From: an uncultured Actinomycetes bacterium
GTDB taxonomy: Bacteria > Actinomycetota > Acidimicrobiia > Acidimicrobiales > Microtrichaceae
Assembly (NCBI GenBank): GCA_903941145.1
Contig: CAJANQ010000050.1
Coordinates: 1 to 17,967 of the forward strand
DNA: 17,967 nucleotides
Direction of reading: 5' to 3'
The notes under the pieces are model-generated. The model had not been told where the DNA came from. It worked only from the letters and a program-made list of their open reading frames with translations, and did no database searches. A program made the position numbers and the translations under genes. The stretch's first letter is position 1. Each line of letters starts with the position of its first letter. This document shows, piece by piece, positions 1 through 8,411 of this stretch.

Positions 1-311
1 AGCCAGACCACCGTGGCGTGCTCGGCCAGAGCAGCACGGTTGGCAAGGTCGAGCACGACACCGCCGCCGGTGGCGACCACCGCCGGCGGACCGGCCAGCG
101 CGTCGGCCAGTGCCGCCGACTCCATCGACCGGAAGGCCGCCTCGCCGTCGGTCGCGAAGATCTCGGCCACGGTGCGGCCGGCCGACTCTGCCACGGCCCG
201 GTCGAGGTCGACGACCGCCAGACCGCGACGGGCAGCGAGGAGCGGGGCGACGGTGGACTTGCCGGTCCCGGAGAGTCCGACGAGCGCCACGTGGCCCGCG
301 ACTGGCGTCAC
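1..311 (-). CDS. aroK: Shikimate kinase, N-terminal part (gene runs off the left edge)
   Basis: Shikimate kinase phosphorylates shikimate at the 3-hydroxyl using ATP, the fifth step of the chorismate pathway, in the cytoplasm. The 103 visible residues hold the family landmarks in order. These are a P-loop GLSGTGKST near the start, the shikimate-binding DLD (in AVVDLDRAV), a conserved FRxxE segment (AFRSME) and the glycine-rich ATGGGVV. The start is a GTG whose last two bases fall in the TGA stop of the upstream gene (GTGTGA), giving a short overlap that suggests translational coupling. The lid and C-terminal helix are outside the window. It is the distal gene here of a cluster that also contains aroE about 2.4 kb upstream. 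The identification is secure from the motifs. Confidence 0.95.
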   Translation of the reverse strand, partial: MTPVAGHVALVGLSGTGKSTVAPLLAARRGLAVVDLDRAVAESAGRTVAEIFATDGEAAFRSMESAALADALAGPPAVVATGGGVVLDLANRAALAEHATVVW

Positions 312-1345
312 ACCACCTCGACCGGCTGGTCGACGAGCAGCTGGACGACGGCCGAACGCAGGGGGATCGTCGGGCAGTCACGCGCCTCGAGCAGGACCTT
401 CGTCCCGTCGTGCTGCGTCAGGATCACGGCCGACGCGTCACGGTGCACCCGCAGGTTCATCCGGAACCGGGCCTCGTCGGAGTTCTGCACCTCGACCGAG
501 GTCACCTCCGACCACGGCACCGTGATCGACATCTCTCCCGGACCGTCGACCACCACTGCGACCTCCGTCAGGGTCGCCGTGCAGCGCTTCTTCTTCTTGG
601 TCTCGGACGGGTGGCCACCCAGGTACACGACGTCCTCGAGGACCAGCGAGGTCCCAATGCCCGCTGGGGCGGCGGCCGGCTCGACCGGGACGGTGGTGGC
701 CTGCGGCGCGAACGGCGGTGGGGTCACGCCGGGTTCGACGGCCGCAGGCGGCGGCAGGTCCGGCACCGGCGCCACGACCGGCTCAGGCAACGGGGTCACC
801 TCGACCGCCGGGGGGTCGACGGACGCCGGGGCAGCGGGGCCGGCCGGGGCGAACGGGCTGGTGACCGGCGCCGGGTCAGGGGCAGGTGCGGCAAGTGCGG
901 CCGGGAACTCTGGCGGCAGCGGGTCCGCCACGAACGGGCCGGCCGGCGGCCCGGCCGGTACGACCGCGAGCGGCGGCTGGGTCGAGGCGGGTGCGGCGGC
1001 CAGGGCCTCGACGAGCCGGTGGAGGGCGTCGACCACGGCGTCGCAGAAGCTGCCGGTCCACCCTGCGGTGCGGACCAGGCCGGTGGAGAGCCCGAGCTCC
1101 ACGGTCTGGACGCCGCCCTCCGGGTCACCCAGCGCGTCAAGGTGCACGACGGTGGCCAGGTCGACCCACTCGGGCCGTGCCAGGTCGCCAGTCACCACGT
1201 CCATGACGCTCACGCCCATGGCAGTTCCCGCCAGCATGAACAACGCACCCTGACGCTCGCCGGCGGGCTCCGCCCACCAGCCGCGGCACACTGCATCCGG
1301 CTCTTCCGACGGCGCCGTCATGGCACCGTGCTCGACTGTCGACAC
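308..1345 (-). CDS. Hypothetical protein with a proline/alanine linker and a PH-like C-terminal domain
   Basis: I do not recognise this 345-residue protein as a named family. Residues about 20-120 form a globular N-terminal region rich in aliphatic residues and Trp, ending in a helix-like stretch. Residues about 120-228 are a proline/alanine-rich linker of low complexity. Residues about 229-345 look like a compact beta-sheet domain: alternating hydrophobic strands, a KKKK turn at 250-253, VPWSEVTSVEV, then a final helix. That strand pattern is reminiscent of bacterial PH-like or GRAM-like domains, which is inference from pattern only. No signal peptide or membrane segment is visible. The GTG start is chosen because a GGAGGT sits 5 nt upstream; an internal ATG at 1321 is possible but lacks this. 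It lies between the DUF4388 gene and aroK and overlaps the aroK start by 3 nt. Confidence 0.75.
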   Translation of the reverse strand: MSTVEHGAMTAPSEEPDAVCRGWWAEPAGERQGALFMLAGTAMGVSVMDVVTGDLARPEWVDLATVVHLDALGDPEGGVQTVELGLSTGLVRTAGWTGSFCDAVVDALHRLVEALAAAPASTQPPLAVVPAGPPAGPFVADPLPPEFPAALAAPAPDPAPVTSPFAPAGPAAPASVDPPAVEVTPLPEPVVAPVPDLPPPAAVEPGVTPPPFAPQATTVPVEPAAAPAGIGTSLVLEDVVYLGGHPSETKKKKRCTATLTEVAVVVDGPGEMSITVPWSEVTSVEVQNSDEARFRMNLRVHRDASAVILTQHDGTKVLLEARDCPTIPLRSAVVQLLVDQPVEVV

Positions 1346-1350
1346 GAACG

Positions 1351-1356
1351 ACCTCC
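1351..1356 (-). promoter_or_regulatory. Ribosome binding site fixing the start of the PH-like protein gene
   Basis: GGAGGT on the minus strand lies 5 nt before the GTG at 1345. It favours this GTG over the in-frame ATG eight codons later. The 112-base gap upstream (1346-1457) contains no other feature I can support. Confidence 0.7.
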
Positions 1357-1457
1357 GGGACGGCGCCGGCCCCTACGGCCGCGCAAACCCGCCCGTACCG
1401 TACCGGCCGCGGCGCCGGGAGGCCCATCATTCAGCAGCGGCAGCCGGCCGCAGAGCG

Positions 1458-2579
1458 TCAGATCGTCGGCTCGTTGGGCAGGGACTCGAGGGCCGCGGCG
1501 ATCGCCTCGGCCGCGCGTGGGCTCAGGTCGGCCATCTGCCGCTGCAGCTCCACCTCGTCCACCGGTCCGGTGCCCAGGCGGGTCCGACCGCCGACCACGT
1601 GGTCAGCTCCGTCGAGTTCGGGCAGGCCGGCGAACACCGGTCCCGACGACGGCGGTGCCTCGGGCGGGGCCGGGGTGGCGTCGGGGGCGACGTCGTCAAA
1701 CCCACGGAGATCGGTCTGGGCGCCGACGAACGGGTCCGGAGCGACCGGCGGAGCCGGCTCTGACATGTCGCCCCAGTCGTCGTCCGGGCCGCTGCCGATC
1801 AGGTCGTCGATCGGGAAGTGGCCGGCGAACGGGTCGTCGCCGTTGGCGGTCGACCAGTCGGCGGCGAGCACGTGCACGTCGTCGTCCAGGCCGAGCGGGA
1901 CGGGCCCGCCAGCCGGGTCAGGCGTGCCGGAGGGCTCGTCGTAGGGCAGGTCGGCGAGGAACGCCGCCACGGGGTCGTGGGCATGTGCGGGGGCGGGGGC
2001 GGACGGCAGCGGATGGGCCACGCCGACCGGCTCCTCGACCACCAGCAGCCCCAGCTCGACCATGCGGGTCGCAAGGCGGCAGGCGGTCAGGTCGTCCATC
2101 CCAAGTTCGGTGGCGGACTCGCGGACCTCGGGGAGGTGGGCAGCAGAGACGACGAGGGCCCACTGCTGACGGTCCAGGGTCACCGACTCGACCGGGAGCG
2201 CCGAGGACAGGCGGAGCCGGTGGTCCACGGTGGGGATGACCTGCTCGATGTCGGCCCACTCGGCCAGACGGGCCTCTGCGTCGACCAGCACCACTGCCAG
2301 CGGTGCCGCCGCCATGCCGGCGGCGACGTCGGCTCCGACCGGTACGACGTCGAAGGAGAACATGCCCGAGCGGTTGCGCAGGGCCTCGGTCACCAGTCGC
2401 ACCGGGTCGAGCTGGTGCATGCCGCCCAGCTCGCCGCCGAGCAGGGAGCCTTCGGCGACCCACAGCAGGGCGCTGCCGCGGTCGCCGTCGATCGTCAGAC
2501 GCCCGGTGTGGCCGCCGTCGGCGAGCAGCCGGACCACCTCGATGACTGGGAAACTCTCGACTGTCCCCTGGAGCGCCAC
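1458..2579 (-). CDS. DUF4388 domain protein with winged-helix-like middle region
   Basis: This is a predicted cytoplasmic protein of 373 residues. The first 80 or so residues match the DUF4388 pattern: an opening LQGTVESFPVIEVVRLL, then TGRLTI, an acidic turn and a LLWVAEGSLLGGELG segment. Residues about 110-190 (DRQQWALVV through a helical stretch to LVELGLLVVEE-like sequence) resemble the winged-helix region that often follows DUF4388. The remainder to about 345 is acidic, proline-rich and probably disordered, ending in a short helix. DUF4388 proteins are often found in signalling or motility contexts in deltaproteobacteria, actinobacteria and Deinococcus; the biochemical role is unknown. 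A GTG at 2579 is taken as the start because GAGGAGG lies 7 nt upstream; the frame stays open further upstream without such a site. The gene stands between aroE and an unknown PH-like gene, so a role in shikimate synthesis is not implied. Confidence 0.8.
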   Translation of the reverse strand: MALQGTVESFPVIEVVRLLADGGHTGRLTIDGDRGSALLWVAEGSLLGGELGGMHQLDPVRLVTEALRNRSGMFSFDVVPVGADVAAGMAAAPLAVVLVDAEARLAEWADIEQVIPTVDHRLRLSSALPVESVTLDRQQWALVVSAAHLPEVRESATELGMDDLTACRLATRMVELGLLVVEEPVGVAHPLPSAPAPAHAHDPVAAFLADLPYDEPSGTPDPAGGPVPLGLDDDVHVLAADWSTANGDDPFAGHFPIDDLIGSGPDDDWGDMSEPAPPVAPDPFVGAQTDLRGFDDVAPDATPAPPEAPPSSGPVFAGLPELDGADHVVGGRTRLGTGPVDEVELQRQMADLSPRAAEAIAAALESLPNEPTI

Positions 2580-2586
2580 GTCAGAT

Positions 2587-2593
2587 CCTCCTC
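2587..2593 (-). promoter_or_regulatory. Strong ribosome binding site for the DUF4388 gene
   Basis: GAGGAGG on the minus strand, 7 nt before the GTG at 2579. It decides the start of the DUF4388 gene, since upstream in-frame start codons (to 2603) would place the site inside the coding region. Confidence 0.75.
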
Positions 2594-2687
2594 GGATGCA
2601 CACCCGACCATCGGCATCTCTGACTGCCGACCTGACTGTTTTCTCGGGATGCGGGCACCGGCGGGGTGGCCGGCCGGCGGCACCGGG

Positions 2688-3506
2688 TCAGTCGGCGGCG
2701 GTGACCGCTGCGGCCATGGCCGCGACGGGCGCGGCCTCGCCGGTCCAGAGCGTGAAGGCCGCCGCGGCCTGACCCACCAGCATCGGCAGTCCGTTGCCGG
2801 TGCGGGCACCTCGGGCGGCCGCCGCCTCGAGCAGCGGCGTCGTGGCCGGGTGATAGACGAGGTCGACCACCGTCTGCCCCGAGGACAGGAGCGACGGGTC
2901 GCACGGCAGACCGGCGTCGCCACCCATGCCGACCGGGGTGGCGTTGACGACCAGGTCGGCGTCGGCCACGGACACGGGCCCGGCGACCGACCCCACGGCG
3001 CCGGCCAGCGCGGCGGCCCGGACGGCGCGCTCCCCTGTGCGGTTCACGACCTGCACCGCCGCCGCCCCGGCACCGGCCAGCGCGAGCACGACCGCGCGGG
3101 CCGCACCCCCGGCGCCCAGCACCACGCAGCGGAGGCCGTCGGGGTCCACGTCGAGCGAGTCGCGCAGGCCCCAGAGGAACCCGTCCCCGTCGGTGGAGTG
3201 TCCGACGGTGCGGCCGTTGCGGCGCACCACGCAGTTCACGGCGCCGAGCGCGGCGGCGGCCGGGGCGAGGTCGTCCACGGCACCGACGACGTCGGCCTTG
3301 TGGGGCATCGTCACCGAGAGCCCGTCGATCCCCAGCACGTCCATGGCCCGCACAGCCTCCGCCCCGCGGCCGGCGGGCACCTCGAACGCCACGTAGACCC
3401 AGTCGAGCCCCGTCGCGGCGAAGGCCGCGTTGTGGATGGCGGGCGACAGCGAGTGCCGGACCGGGTCGCCGATCACTGCGGCCACCCGCGTCGCGGCCGA
3501 GACCAT
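2688..3506 (-). CDS. aroE: Shikimate dehydrogenase
   Basis: NADPH-dependent reduction of 3-dehydroshikimate to shikimate, the fourth step of the chorismate pathway, in the cytoplasm. The 272-residue protein has the normal family length. The N-terminal substrate domain has the shikimate-binding SLSP (19-22) and LSVTMPHK, with catalytic Lys70. STDGDGF supplies the partner Asp106. The Rossmann domain has GAGGAAR (131-137) and the NADP-selecting NRT (155-157), followed by VNATPVGM. A GNGLPMLVGQAAAAF segment near the C terminus is the usual family closing motif. The ATG shares its A with the mltG stop (TGATG), so the two are translationally coupled. The gene ends 108 bases before the DUF4388 gene start. 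Confidence 0.95.
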   Translation of the reverse strand: MVSAATRVAAVIGDPVRHSLSPAIHNAAFAATGLDWVYVAFEVPAGRGAEAVRAMDVLGIDGLSVTMPHKADVVGAVDDLAPAAAALGAVNCVVRRNGRTVGHSTDGDGFLWGLRDSLDVDPDGLRCVVLGAGGAARAVVLALAGAGAAAVQVVNRTGERAVRAAALAGAVGSVAGPVSVADADLVVNATPVGMGGDAGLPCDPSLLSSGQTVVDLVYHPATTPLLEAAAARGARTGNGLPMLVGQAAAAFTLWTGEAAPVAAMAAAVTAAD

Positions 3507-4633
3507 CAGAAGACGCCCTTCGCCCGCGCCTTGTTCTTCGCGTTCACGAACTCGTCGTAGTCGTCGGTGAAGAAGTGGGCCGGCGGGCTCTTCTGCGTCA
3601 GGACGTAGTACTTCCAGGGACCGTCGGCGGGGTCGATCGCCGCGGCGAGGGCCAAGCGGCCGGGCAGACAGATCGGCGTCGGCGGCAGACCCTTCACCTT
3701 GCGCGAGTTGTAGGGCGTCTCGGCCGCAAGGTCCTTCTTGGTCAGACCGCCGCTCCCCCGGCCCAGCCCGTAGAGCACCGACGCGTCGATCCCGAGCGGC
3801 TCACCGGCGTCGAGGCGGTTCTCGATGACCCGGGAGATCTTGCCCTTCTCCTCCGGCGGTGCTCCCGCCTCCTTCTCGATCAGCGAGGCGATCGTGAGGG
3901 TCTCGTACGGAGAGCGGCCGATGCTGCTCTCGGACTTCTTGTAGTCCAGCTCGTCGAGGACGTCCTCCATCTTCGTGGCCATGGTCTGGAGGATCTTCTC
4001 GGGCGGCGTGCCCTCGGCGAACTCGTAGGTGTCGGGGAACAGCAGCCCCTCGAAGTTCTTGGACCCGGCCGGGAGGTAGCTGCTCGTGACCTCTCCGCTG
4101 CCCAGCGCCGCCTGGAGCTGTGTCACCGTGACACCCGGCATCTGCTCGGAGATCTGGGACAGGGCGTCGACGAGCCGCTTGCCCTCGGTCACACGGACCA
4201 CGTTGGCCCTGACCGGGACCGGGCCCTTGTCGAGCACCTCGATCGCCTGGTCGTAGGAGGAGTTCTTCCGGAAGCCGATGTAGTCGCCGGCCTTCCAGCC
4301 GCCGCCGCCCTTCAGCCGCACGTAGTACCCGAACACCGACGGGCCGGAGATGACGCCCTGGTCGGCGAGCGTGGTGGCGATCTGGCTGGTGGAGGACCCC
4401 TTGGCAATGGTCAGCCGGTCGATGGCCGCGCCCTGGCCGCCCGACGGCGTGATCTTGGACGTGCCCCACACGAGCACCAGCGCCAGGACGAGCCCTAGGC
4501 CGAGCAGCACGCCCGCAACCTTGCGGAGGTTGCGACGACCCCGTCCGGAGTCGTTGGGCAGCAGGACATAGTCGTCCGAGCTGCGGTCTCGGGGGGCCTG
4601 GTTGCCGCTTCCCTGGTTGGGTCGGGAGGTCAC
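3506..4633 (-). CDS. mltG: Endolytic murein transglycosylase (YceG/MltG family)
   Basis: Membrane-anchored lytic transglycosylase that cuts nascent peptidoglycan strands and so limits glycan length at sites of synthesis. The 375-residue protein has a hydrophilic cytoplasmic N terminus of about 38 residues, one membrane segment (about 40-57, rich in Leu/Val), a LysM-like extracytoplasmic region and the YceG domain. The catalytic motif ASLIEKEA lies at 249-256; by analogy with the Escherichia coli enzyme the catalytic glutamate should be Glu253. ENRLDAGEPLGIDASVLYGLG and TPYNSR...GLPPTPI are further family signatures. The GTG start overlaps the ruvX stop by 4 nt (GTGA), and the stop overlaps the aroE start by one base. 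The alaS-ruvX-mltG-aroE order is conserved in Actinomycetota. Confidence 0.95.
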   Translation of the reverse strand: MTSRPNQGSGNQAPRDRSSDDYVLLPNDSGRGRRNLRKVAGVLLGLGLVLALVLVWGTSKITPSGGQGAAIDRLTIAKGSSTSQIATTLADQGVISGPSVFGYYVRLKGGGGWKAGDYIGFRKNSSYDQAIEVLDKGPVPVRANVVRVTEGKRLVDALSQISEQMPGVTVTQLQAALGSGEVTSSYLPAGSKNFEGLLFPDTYEFAEGTPPEKILQTMATKMEDVLDELDYKKSESSIGRSPYETLTIASLIEKEAGAPPEEKGKISRVIENRLDAGEPLGIDASVLYGLGRGSGGLTKKDLAAETPYNSRKVKGLPPTPICLPGRLALAAAIDPADGPWKYYVLTQKSPPAHFFTDDYDEFVNAKNKARAKGVF

Positions 4634-5058
4634 GTCGTCTCGTCCTCTGTCGCGGCCCGTTGGTCGAGCCAGCCTTGCAGCAGCACGGCGGCCGCCACCT
4701 TGTCCACCACTTTGCGACGCTCCTTGGCGTCGAGGCCCTGCTCGCGCAGGGACCGTTCCGCCGTCACGGTAGTGAGGCGCTCATCGTAGGTCTCGACAGG
4801 GAGCCCGAGCGTGCGGCCCAGTTCCTCGACCTCGGCCCGGGCGCGGCGGGCGGCGGGACCTGCGCTCCCGTCGAGCGAGAGCGGCATGCCGACCACGACC
4901 ACGTCCACCTCGGACTCGGCCGCGAGCTCGGCCAGCCGGCGGTGGTCGCGCTGGCGGTCGCCGGACCTCAGGACCACTTCGAGCGGCACCGCCAGGGAGC
5001 CCGACGACACGGCGACGCCGATACGGCGCTCCCCCAGGTCGATCCCCAGCGCACGCAC
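4630..5058 (-). CDS. ruvX: Putative pre-16S rRNA nuclease (YqgF/RuvX)
   Basis: RNase H-fold protein of the YqgF family, implicated in 5' maturation of 16S rRNA and historically called a Holliday junction resolvase. It has 142 residues, the normal size. The fold's acidic and conserved elements are visible: GIDLGERRIGVA (Asp7), VVVGMPLSLDGS, YDERLTT (91-97) and the C-terminal DKVAAAVLL (Asp119). The start is GTG at 5058, 11 nt after the alaS stop. The stop overlaps the mltG start by 4 nt. Confidence 0.93.
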   Translation of the reverse strand: MRALGIDLGERRIGVAVSSGSLAVPLEVVLRSGDRQRDHRRLAELAAESEVDVVVVGMPLSLDGSAGPAARRARAEVEELGRTLGLPVETYDERLTTVTAERSLREQGLDAKERRKVVDKVAAAVLLQGWLDQRAATEDETT

Positions 5059-5069
5059 GGTCGGCCCGC

Positions 5070-7670
5070 TCAGGCGAGCGAGCTGCGGACGAGGTCAAGT
5101 GCCTCGTCGAGCTTCTCGGGGAACTTGCCACCGGCGGCAGCCAGGTAGGCCGACTTGCCGCCGCCTCCGCCCACCAGGGCGACGGCGTCCTTGATCAGGT
5201 CGGAGGCGTGCAGCCCGGAGTCGGGCGTCACCGCGGCCACGAGCGCCACGCCCTTGCCGCCGGGGCTGGCTCCCAGCACGACGGCACGCATGCCCGGACG
5301 GTCGCGCAGGGCGACGGCCAGGTCACGGACCTCGTTGCGGTCGTCCGCCTCGACGCGGGCGACGACGACGCCGTCGACCGCCGACGCGGCAAGGTCCTCG
5401 GCCTGCGCGCCCGCCAGCTGCTTCCGGAGCGACTTGAGCTCGTCGCGGAGCGACTTGATCTCGGCGGCACGACGCTCGGCACCTTCGACCAGGTCCTCGA
5501 CCGGGACCCCCAGCGCTGACGCCGCGTCGGCGGCACGCTGCTCCTCGGCCCGGAGCCGGTCGACCGGCCCAGTGCCGGTGACGGCCTCGATCCGGCGGAT
5601 GTTGGAACCGATCGACCCCTCGGACACGACCTTGACCAGACCGATGTCGCCCAGCGCGCCCACGTGGGTGCCACCGCAGAGCTCCAGGCTGTGCGGACCC
5701 GCCCGGAGGACCCGGACCACGTCGCCGTACTTGTCGCCGAAGAACGCGATCGCACCCAGGTCACGTGCCGCGTCCATGCTCATCTCTGAGTGGTCCACGG
5801 CCTCGTTGGTCAGGACCTCCTGGTTCACCAGGTCCTCGATCTGCACGAGCTCGTCGGGCGTCACAGCCGCAAAGTGGGCGAAGTCGAACCGCAGGCGGTC
5901 CGGCGCCACCATGGAGCCCTGCTGCTTCACGTGGTCGCCCAGCACCTCGCGCAGCGCCCAGTGGAGCAGGTGGGTGGCCGTGTGGTTGCGCCGGACGGCA
6001 GCGCGACGGTCGACGTCGATGGTGGCCGTGGCGGTCTGCCCCACCTCGATGCTGCCGTCAAGCACCTCGACGGTGTGGCGCACCAGTCCCGGGAGGGCGT
6101 TGGTGGTGTCGAGCACCTGCAACGTCGCCGTGGGCGTGGAGATCGTGCCGGTGTCGCCGACCTGGCCGCCCGACTCTGCGTAGAAGGGCGTGCGGTCGAG
6201 GAACACCCCGTCGCTGACGACCGCGAGCACGGTGGCCTGCGTGGTCGACTCGGTCCGGCCCACGAAGTCGGTGGGACCGTGCTCGGCGAGCACGGCGCGC
6301 TCGGCGTCGGCCTCCTCACCGGCCGCGACACCGGTCTTCTTGGCCGCGGCACGCGAGCGGTCGCGCTGGTCGGCCATGGCGGCCTCGAACCCCTCGACGT
6401 CGACCTCAACGCCGCGCAGCTCCGCCATTTCCTGGGTGACCTCGAGCGGGAACCCGAAGGTGTCGTGCAGCTCGAACGCGACGGCGCCCGACAGCTGCGA
6501 ACCGTCGGCGACCGCGTCGAGCTCGCCGTCGAGCAGCGAGGAACCCCGGGCGAGCGTCTGGCGGAACCGTTCCTCCTCGCGGCCGATCATCTCGAGCACG
6601 AGCGACTGCTGGGTGACCAGGTCCGGGTAGGCGCCGGCCATCACGGACACGCACCGCTCGACCATCGACGGCAGGACCAGCTGCTCCACACCGATCATGT
6701 ACGCGAACCGAACCGCCCGGCGGATGATGCGCCGCAGGACGTAGCCCCGGTCCTCGTTGGACGGGACGACGCCGTCGGCCACCAGGAAGGTGGCGGTGCG
6801 GGTGTGGTCGGCCAGGAGCCGCAGCGCGATGTCGTCGAGGTCGTTGGAGCCCAGGCGGCGGCCGGTGACGGACTGCGCCTCGTCGACCAGCACCGCGAGC
6901 GTGTCGGCCGCGTAGAGCGACGGGCTGCCGACCAGTGCGGCCAGCATTCGCTCGAGTCCGGCGCCGGTGTCGACGTTCTTCGCCGGCAGGTCCGACAGCG
7001 AGCCGTCGGGGTTCCGGAAGAACTGGGTGAAGACCAGGTTCCAGATCTCGACGTACCGGTGCTCGGCGGCAGGGTTGGCCGGACCGCCGTCAGGGCCGAG
7101 GTCCGGCCCGTAGTCGATGAAGAGCTCGGAGGACGGGCCGCACGGGCCGGTCTCCCCCATCTCCCAGAAGTTGTCCTTGTCGAGCCGCTGGATGCGGTCA
7201 CGGGGAACGCCCACGCCGTCGGCCCAGATGTCCTCGGCCTCGTCGTCGCTGGTGTGGCAGGTGATCCAGATCCGGTCACCGTCCAGGCCCAGCACCTCGG
7301 TCACGAACTCCCACGCCCACGGGATGGCCTCGGCCTTGAAGTAGTCGCCGAAGCTGAAGTTGCCCAGCATCTCGAAGAACGAGAGGTGTCGCGGCGACCG
7401 GCCGATGGCGTCGAGGTCGTTGTGCTTGCCGCCCGCCCGGACGCACTTCTGGACCGACGCGGCCCGCGGTGGGCTGTACGGCACCGGCTCCTCGCCCAGG
7501 AAGAACGGCACGAACGGCATCATCCCGGAGTTGGTGAACATGGGCGCCGACGGGTGGGTCGGGATGAGGCTGCCCGAGGGCACGACGGTGTGGCCGCGCT
7601 CGGCGAAGAAGCCGCTCCAGGCGGCGCGGAGCTGGTCCGCGGTCACGATGCGGGCGTCGGGGGCAGTCAT
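5070..7670 (-). CDS. alaS: Alanyl-tRNA synthetase
   Basis: Charges tRNA-Ala with alanine and edits Ser and Gly mischarging; cytoplasmic. The 866 residues are full length. The class II catalytic core carries the family sequence around RHLSFFEMLGNFSFGDYFK (94-112) and GETGPCGPSSE. The editing domain has the zinc-binding HTATHLLH (563-570) and CGGTH (665-669). The C-terminal DHHA1-type region ends in the glycine-rich VGGGGGKSAYLAAAGG, preceded by a coiled-coil stretch. The start is ATG at 7670, 12 nt after the stop of the upstream DUF6167-like gene, so it is probably cotranscribed with that gene. Confidence 0.98.
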   Translation of the reverse strand: MTAPDARIVTADQLRAAWSGFFAERGHTVVPSGSLIPTHPSAPMFTNSGMMPFVPFFLGEEPVPYSPPRAASVQKCVRAGGKHNDLDAIGRSPRHLSFFEMLGNFSFGDYFKAEAIPWAWEFVTEVLGLDGDRIWITCHTSDDEAEDIWADGVGVPRDRIQRLDKDNFWEMGETGPCGPSSELFIDYGPDLGPDGGPANPAAEHRYVEIWNLVFTQFFRNPDGSLSDLPAKNVDTGAGLERMLAALVGSPSLYAADTLAVLVDEAQSVTGRRLGSNDLDDIALRLLADHTRTATFLVADGVVPSNEDRGYVLRRIIRRAVRFAYMIGVEQLVLPSMVERCVSVMAGAYPDLVTQQSLVLEMIGREEERFRQTLARGSSLLDGELDAVADGSQLSGAVAFELHDTFGFPLEVTQEMAELRGVEVDVEGFEAAMADQRDRSRAAAKKTGVAAGEEADAERAVLAEHGPTDFVGRTESTTQATVLAVVSDGVFLDRTPFYAESGGQVGDTGTISTPTATLQVLDTTNALPGLVRHTVEVLDGSIEVGQTATATIDVDRRAAVRRNHTATHLLHWALREVLGDHVKQQGSMVAPDRLRFDFAHFAAVTPDELVQIEDLVNQEVLTNEAVDHSEMSMDAARDLGAIAFFGDKYGDVVRVLRAGPHSLELCGGTHVGALGDIGLVKVVSEGSIGSNIRRIEAVTGTGPVDRLRAEEQRAADAASALGVPVEDLVEGAERRAAEIKSLRDELKSLRKQLAGAQAEDLAASAVDGVVVARVEADDRNEVRDLAVALRDRPGMRAVVLGASPGGKGVALVAAVTPDSGLHASDLIKDAVALVGGGGGKSAYLAAAGGKFPEKLDEALDLVRSSLA

Positions 7671-7682
7671 GGCGGCGTCACC

Positions 7683-8006
7683 CTACCGGCGCGCGGCTCG
7701 AGGACCCGAGGCCGGCCCGGCGGCGGACGGGCCGGAGCCGTCGACGACCCGCAGGCCCGGCGCACCCGACGGACGGCCTGCGTCCCGCCGGGCGCGGAGC
7801 TCCTGCTCACGTTCGACCATCGCAGAGCGTCCCTCGGTCACGGCCTCGACCACCGTGCGCCCGGCGCCCTTGGCCTTCTCGGCCGCGACCTTCACGGCGT
7901 GCTCGGGGGCGAGCGCGTCGAGTCGCTCCTTGACCTTCCGCTCGGTCCACACGGTGCCGGCGGCACCGGCAATGGTGCCGATGCCCAGCCAGAAGAGTCG
8001 TCGCAC
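7683..8006 (-). CDS. Small membrane protein, DUF6167-like
   Basis: A 107-residue protein beginning MRRLFWLGIG, with one N-terminal membrane segment (about 4-20), then a charged, helix-prone region and a Pro/Ala/Gly/Arg-rich tail that is probably disordered. A short MRRLFWL-type membrane protein immediately upstream of alaS and downstream of a DUF948 gene matches the actinobacterial DUF6167 position; function unknown. I chose the GTG at 8006, which gives the family-like N terminus. An in-frame GTG at 8033 would add nine residues, and neither has a convincing ribosome site. It is followed 12 nt later by alaS. Confidence 0.7.
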   Translation of the reverse strand: MRRLFWLGIGTIAGAAGTVWTERKVKERLDALAPEHAVKVAAEKAKGAGRTVVEAVTEGRSAMVEREQELRARRDAGRPSGAPGLRVVDGSGPSAAGPASGPRAARR

Positions 8007-8054
8007 GGGCCCATCTTGGCCCAGGAGCGCCACGGCCGGGAACCGCGGCGGGCG

Positions 8055-8411
8055 CTACTCGGCCTTGCGGAGGCGCCGGGCGGCCTTACGGGTCCCCGTG
8101 GCGATGGCCACGCCCTTGATGACCGGCGACGTCAGCGCCCGGTACGTGGCGTCGGTGGCCCCGTCGACCCGGGTACCGATGGCCGTCGCGACGTCGAGCA
8201 GGTCCTCGACCCGGTCGACCTGGTCGGTGGCCCTCGCCACCGCAGCCCGCAGCTCCTGCACGGCGGGGACCGCCTCGTCCTCGAACGCCGTCGCCGCGTC
8301 CCGGAGCGCCGACGCGGCGGTCGACAGCCGGACGGCCAGCACGGCGCAGGTCACGGCCAGGCCGAGGGCCACGACGGCGACGATCACGGTGAGGAGGTCA
8401 GCGGTCCGCAT
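8055..8411 (-). CDS. DUF948-type membrane protein
   Basis: A 118-residue protein with an N-terminal membrane helix (about 6-28, a run of Val/Ala/Leu) followed by a long amphipathic, coiled-coil-like region. That region has heptad-like spacing (ATAFEDEAVPAVQELRAAV, DQVDRVEDLLDV). The tail is basic (TRKAARRLRKAE). This architecture and its position between rarA and alaS fit the DUF948 family; the molecular role is unknown. The ATG at 8411 lies within the 3' end of rarA, giving a 14-nt overlap. Confidence 0.78.
   Translation of the reverse strand: MRTADLLTVIVAVVALGLAVTCAVLAVRLSTAASALRDAATAFEDEAVPAVQELRAAVARATDQVDRVEDLLDVATAIGTRVDGATDATYRALTSPVIKGVAIATGTRKAARRLRKAE

Noticed and set aside
110..2239. 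Long plus-strand open frame (about 700 codons) across aroK, the PH-like gene and the DUF4388 gene
   Set aside because: It is an Arg/Gly/Pro-rich translation with no recognisable domain, lying opposite genes with clear motifs and ribosome sites. Such frames are expected in very GC-rich DNA.
2640..2690. Rho-independent terminator after aroE
   Set aside because: The repeated GGCACCGG segments are direct, not inverted, and no hairpin followed by a T-run could be found.
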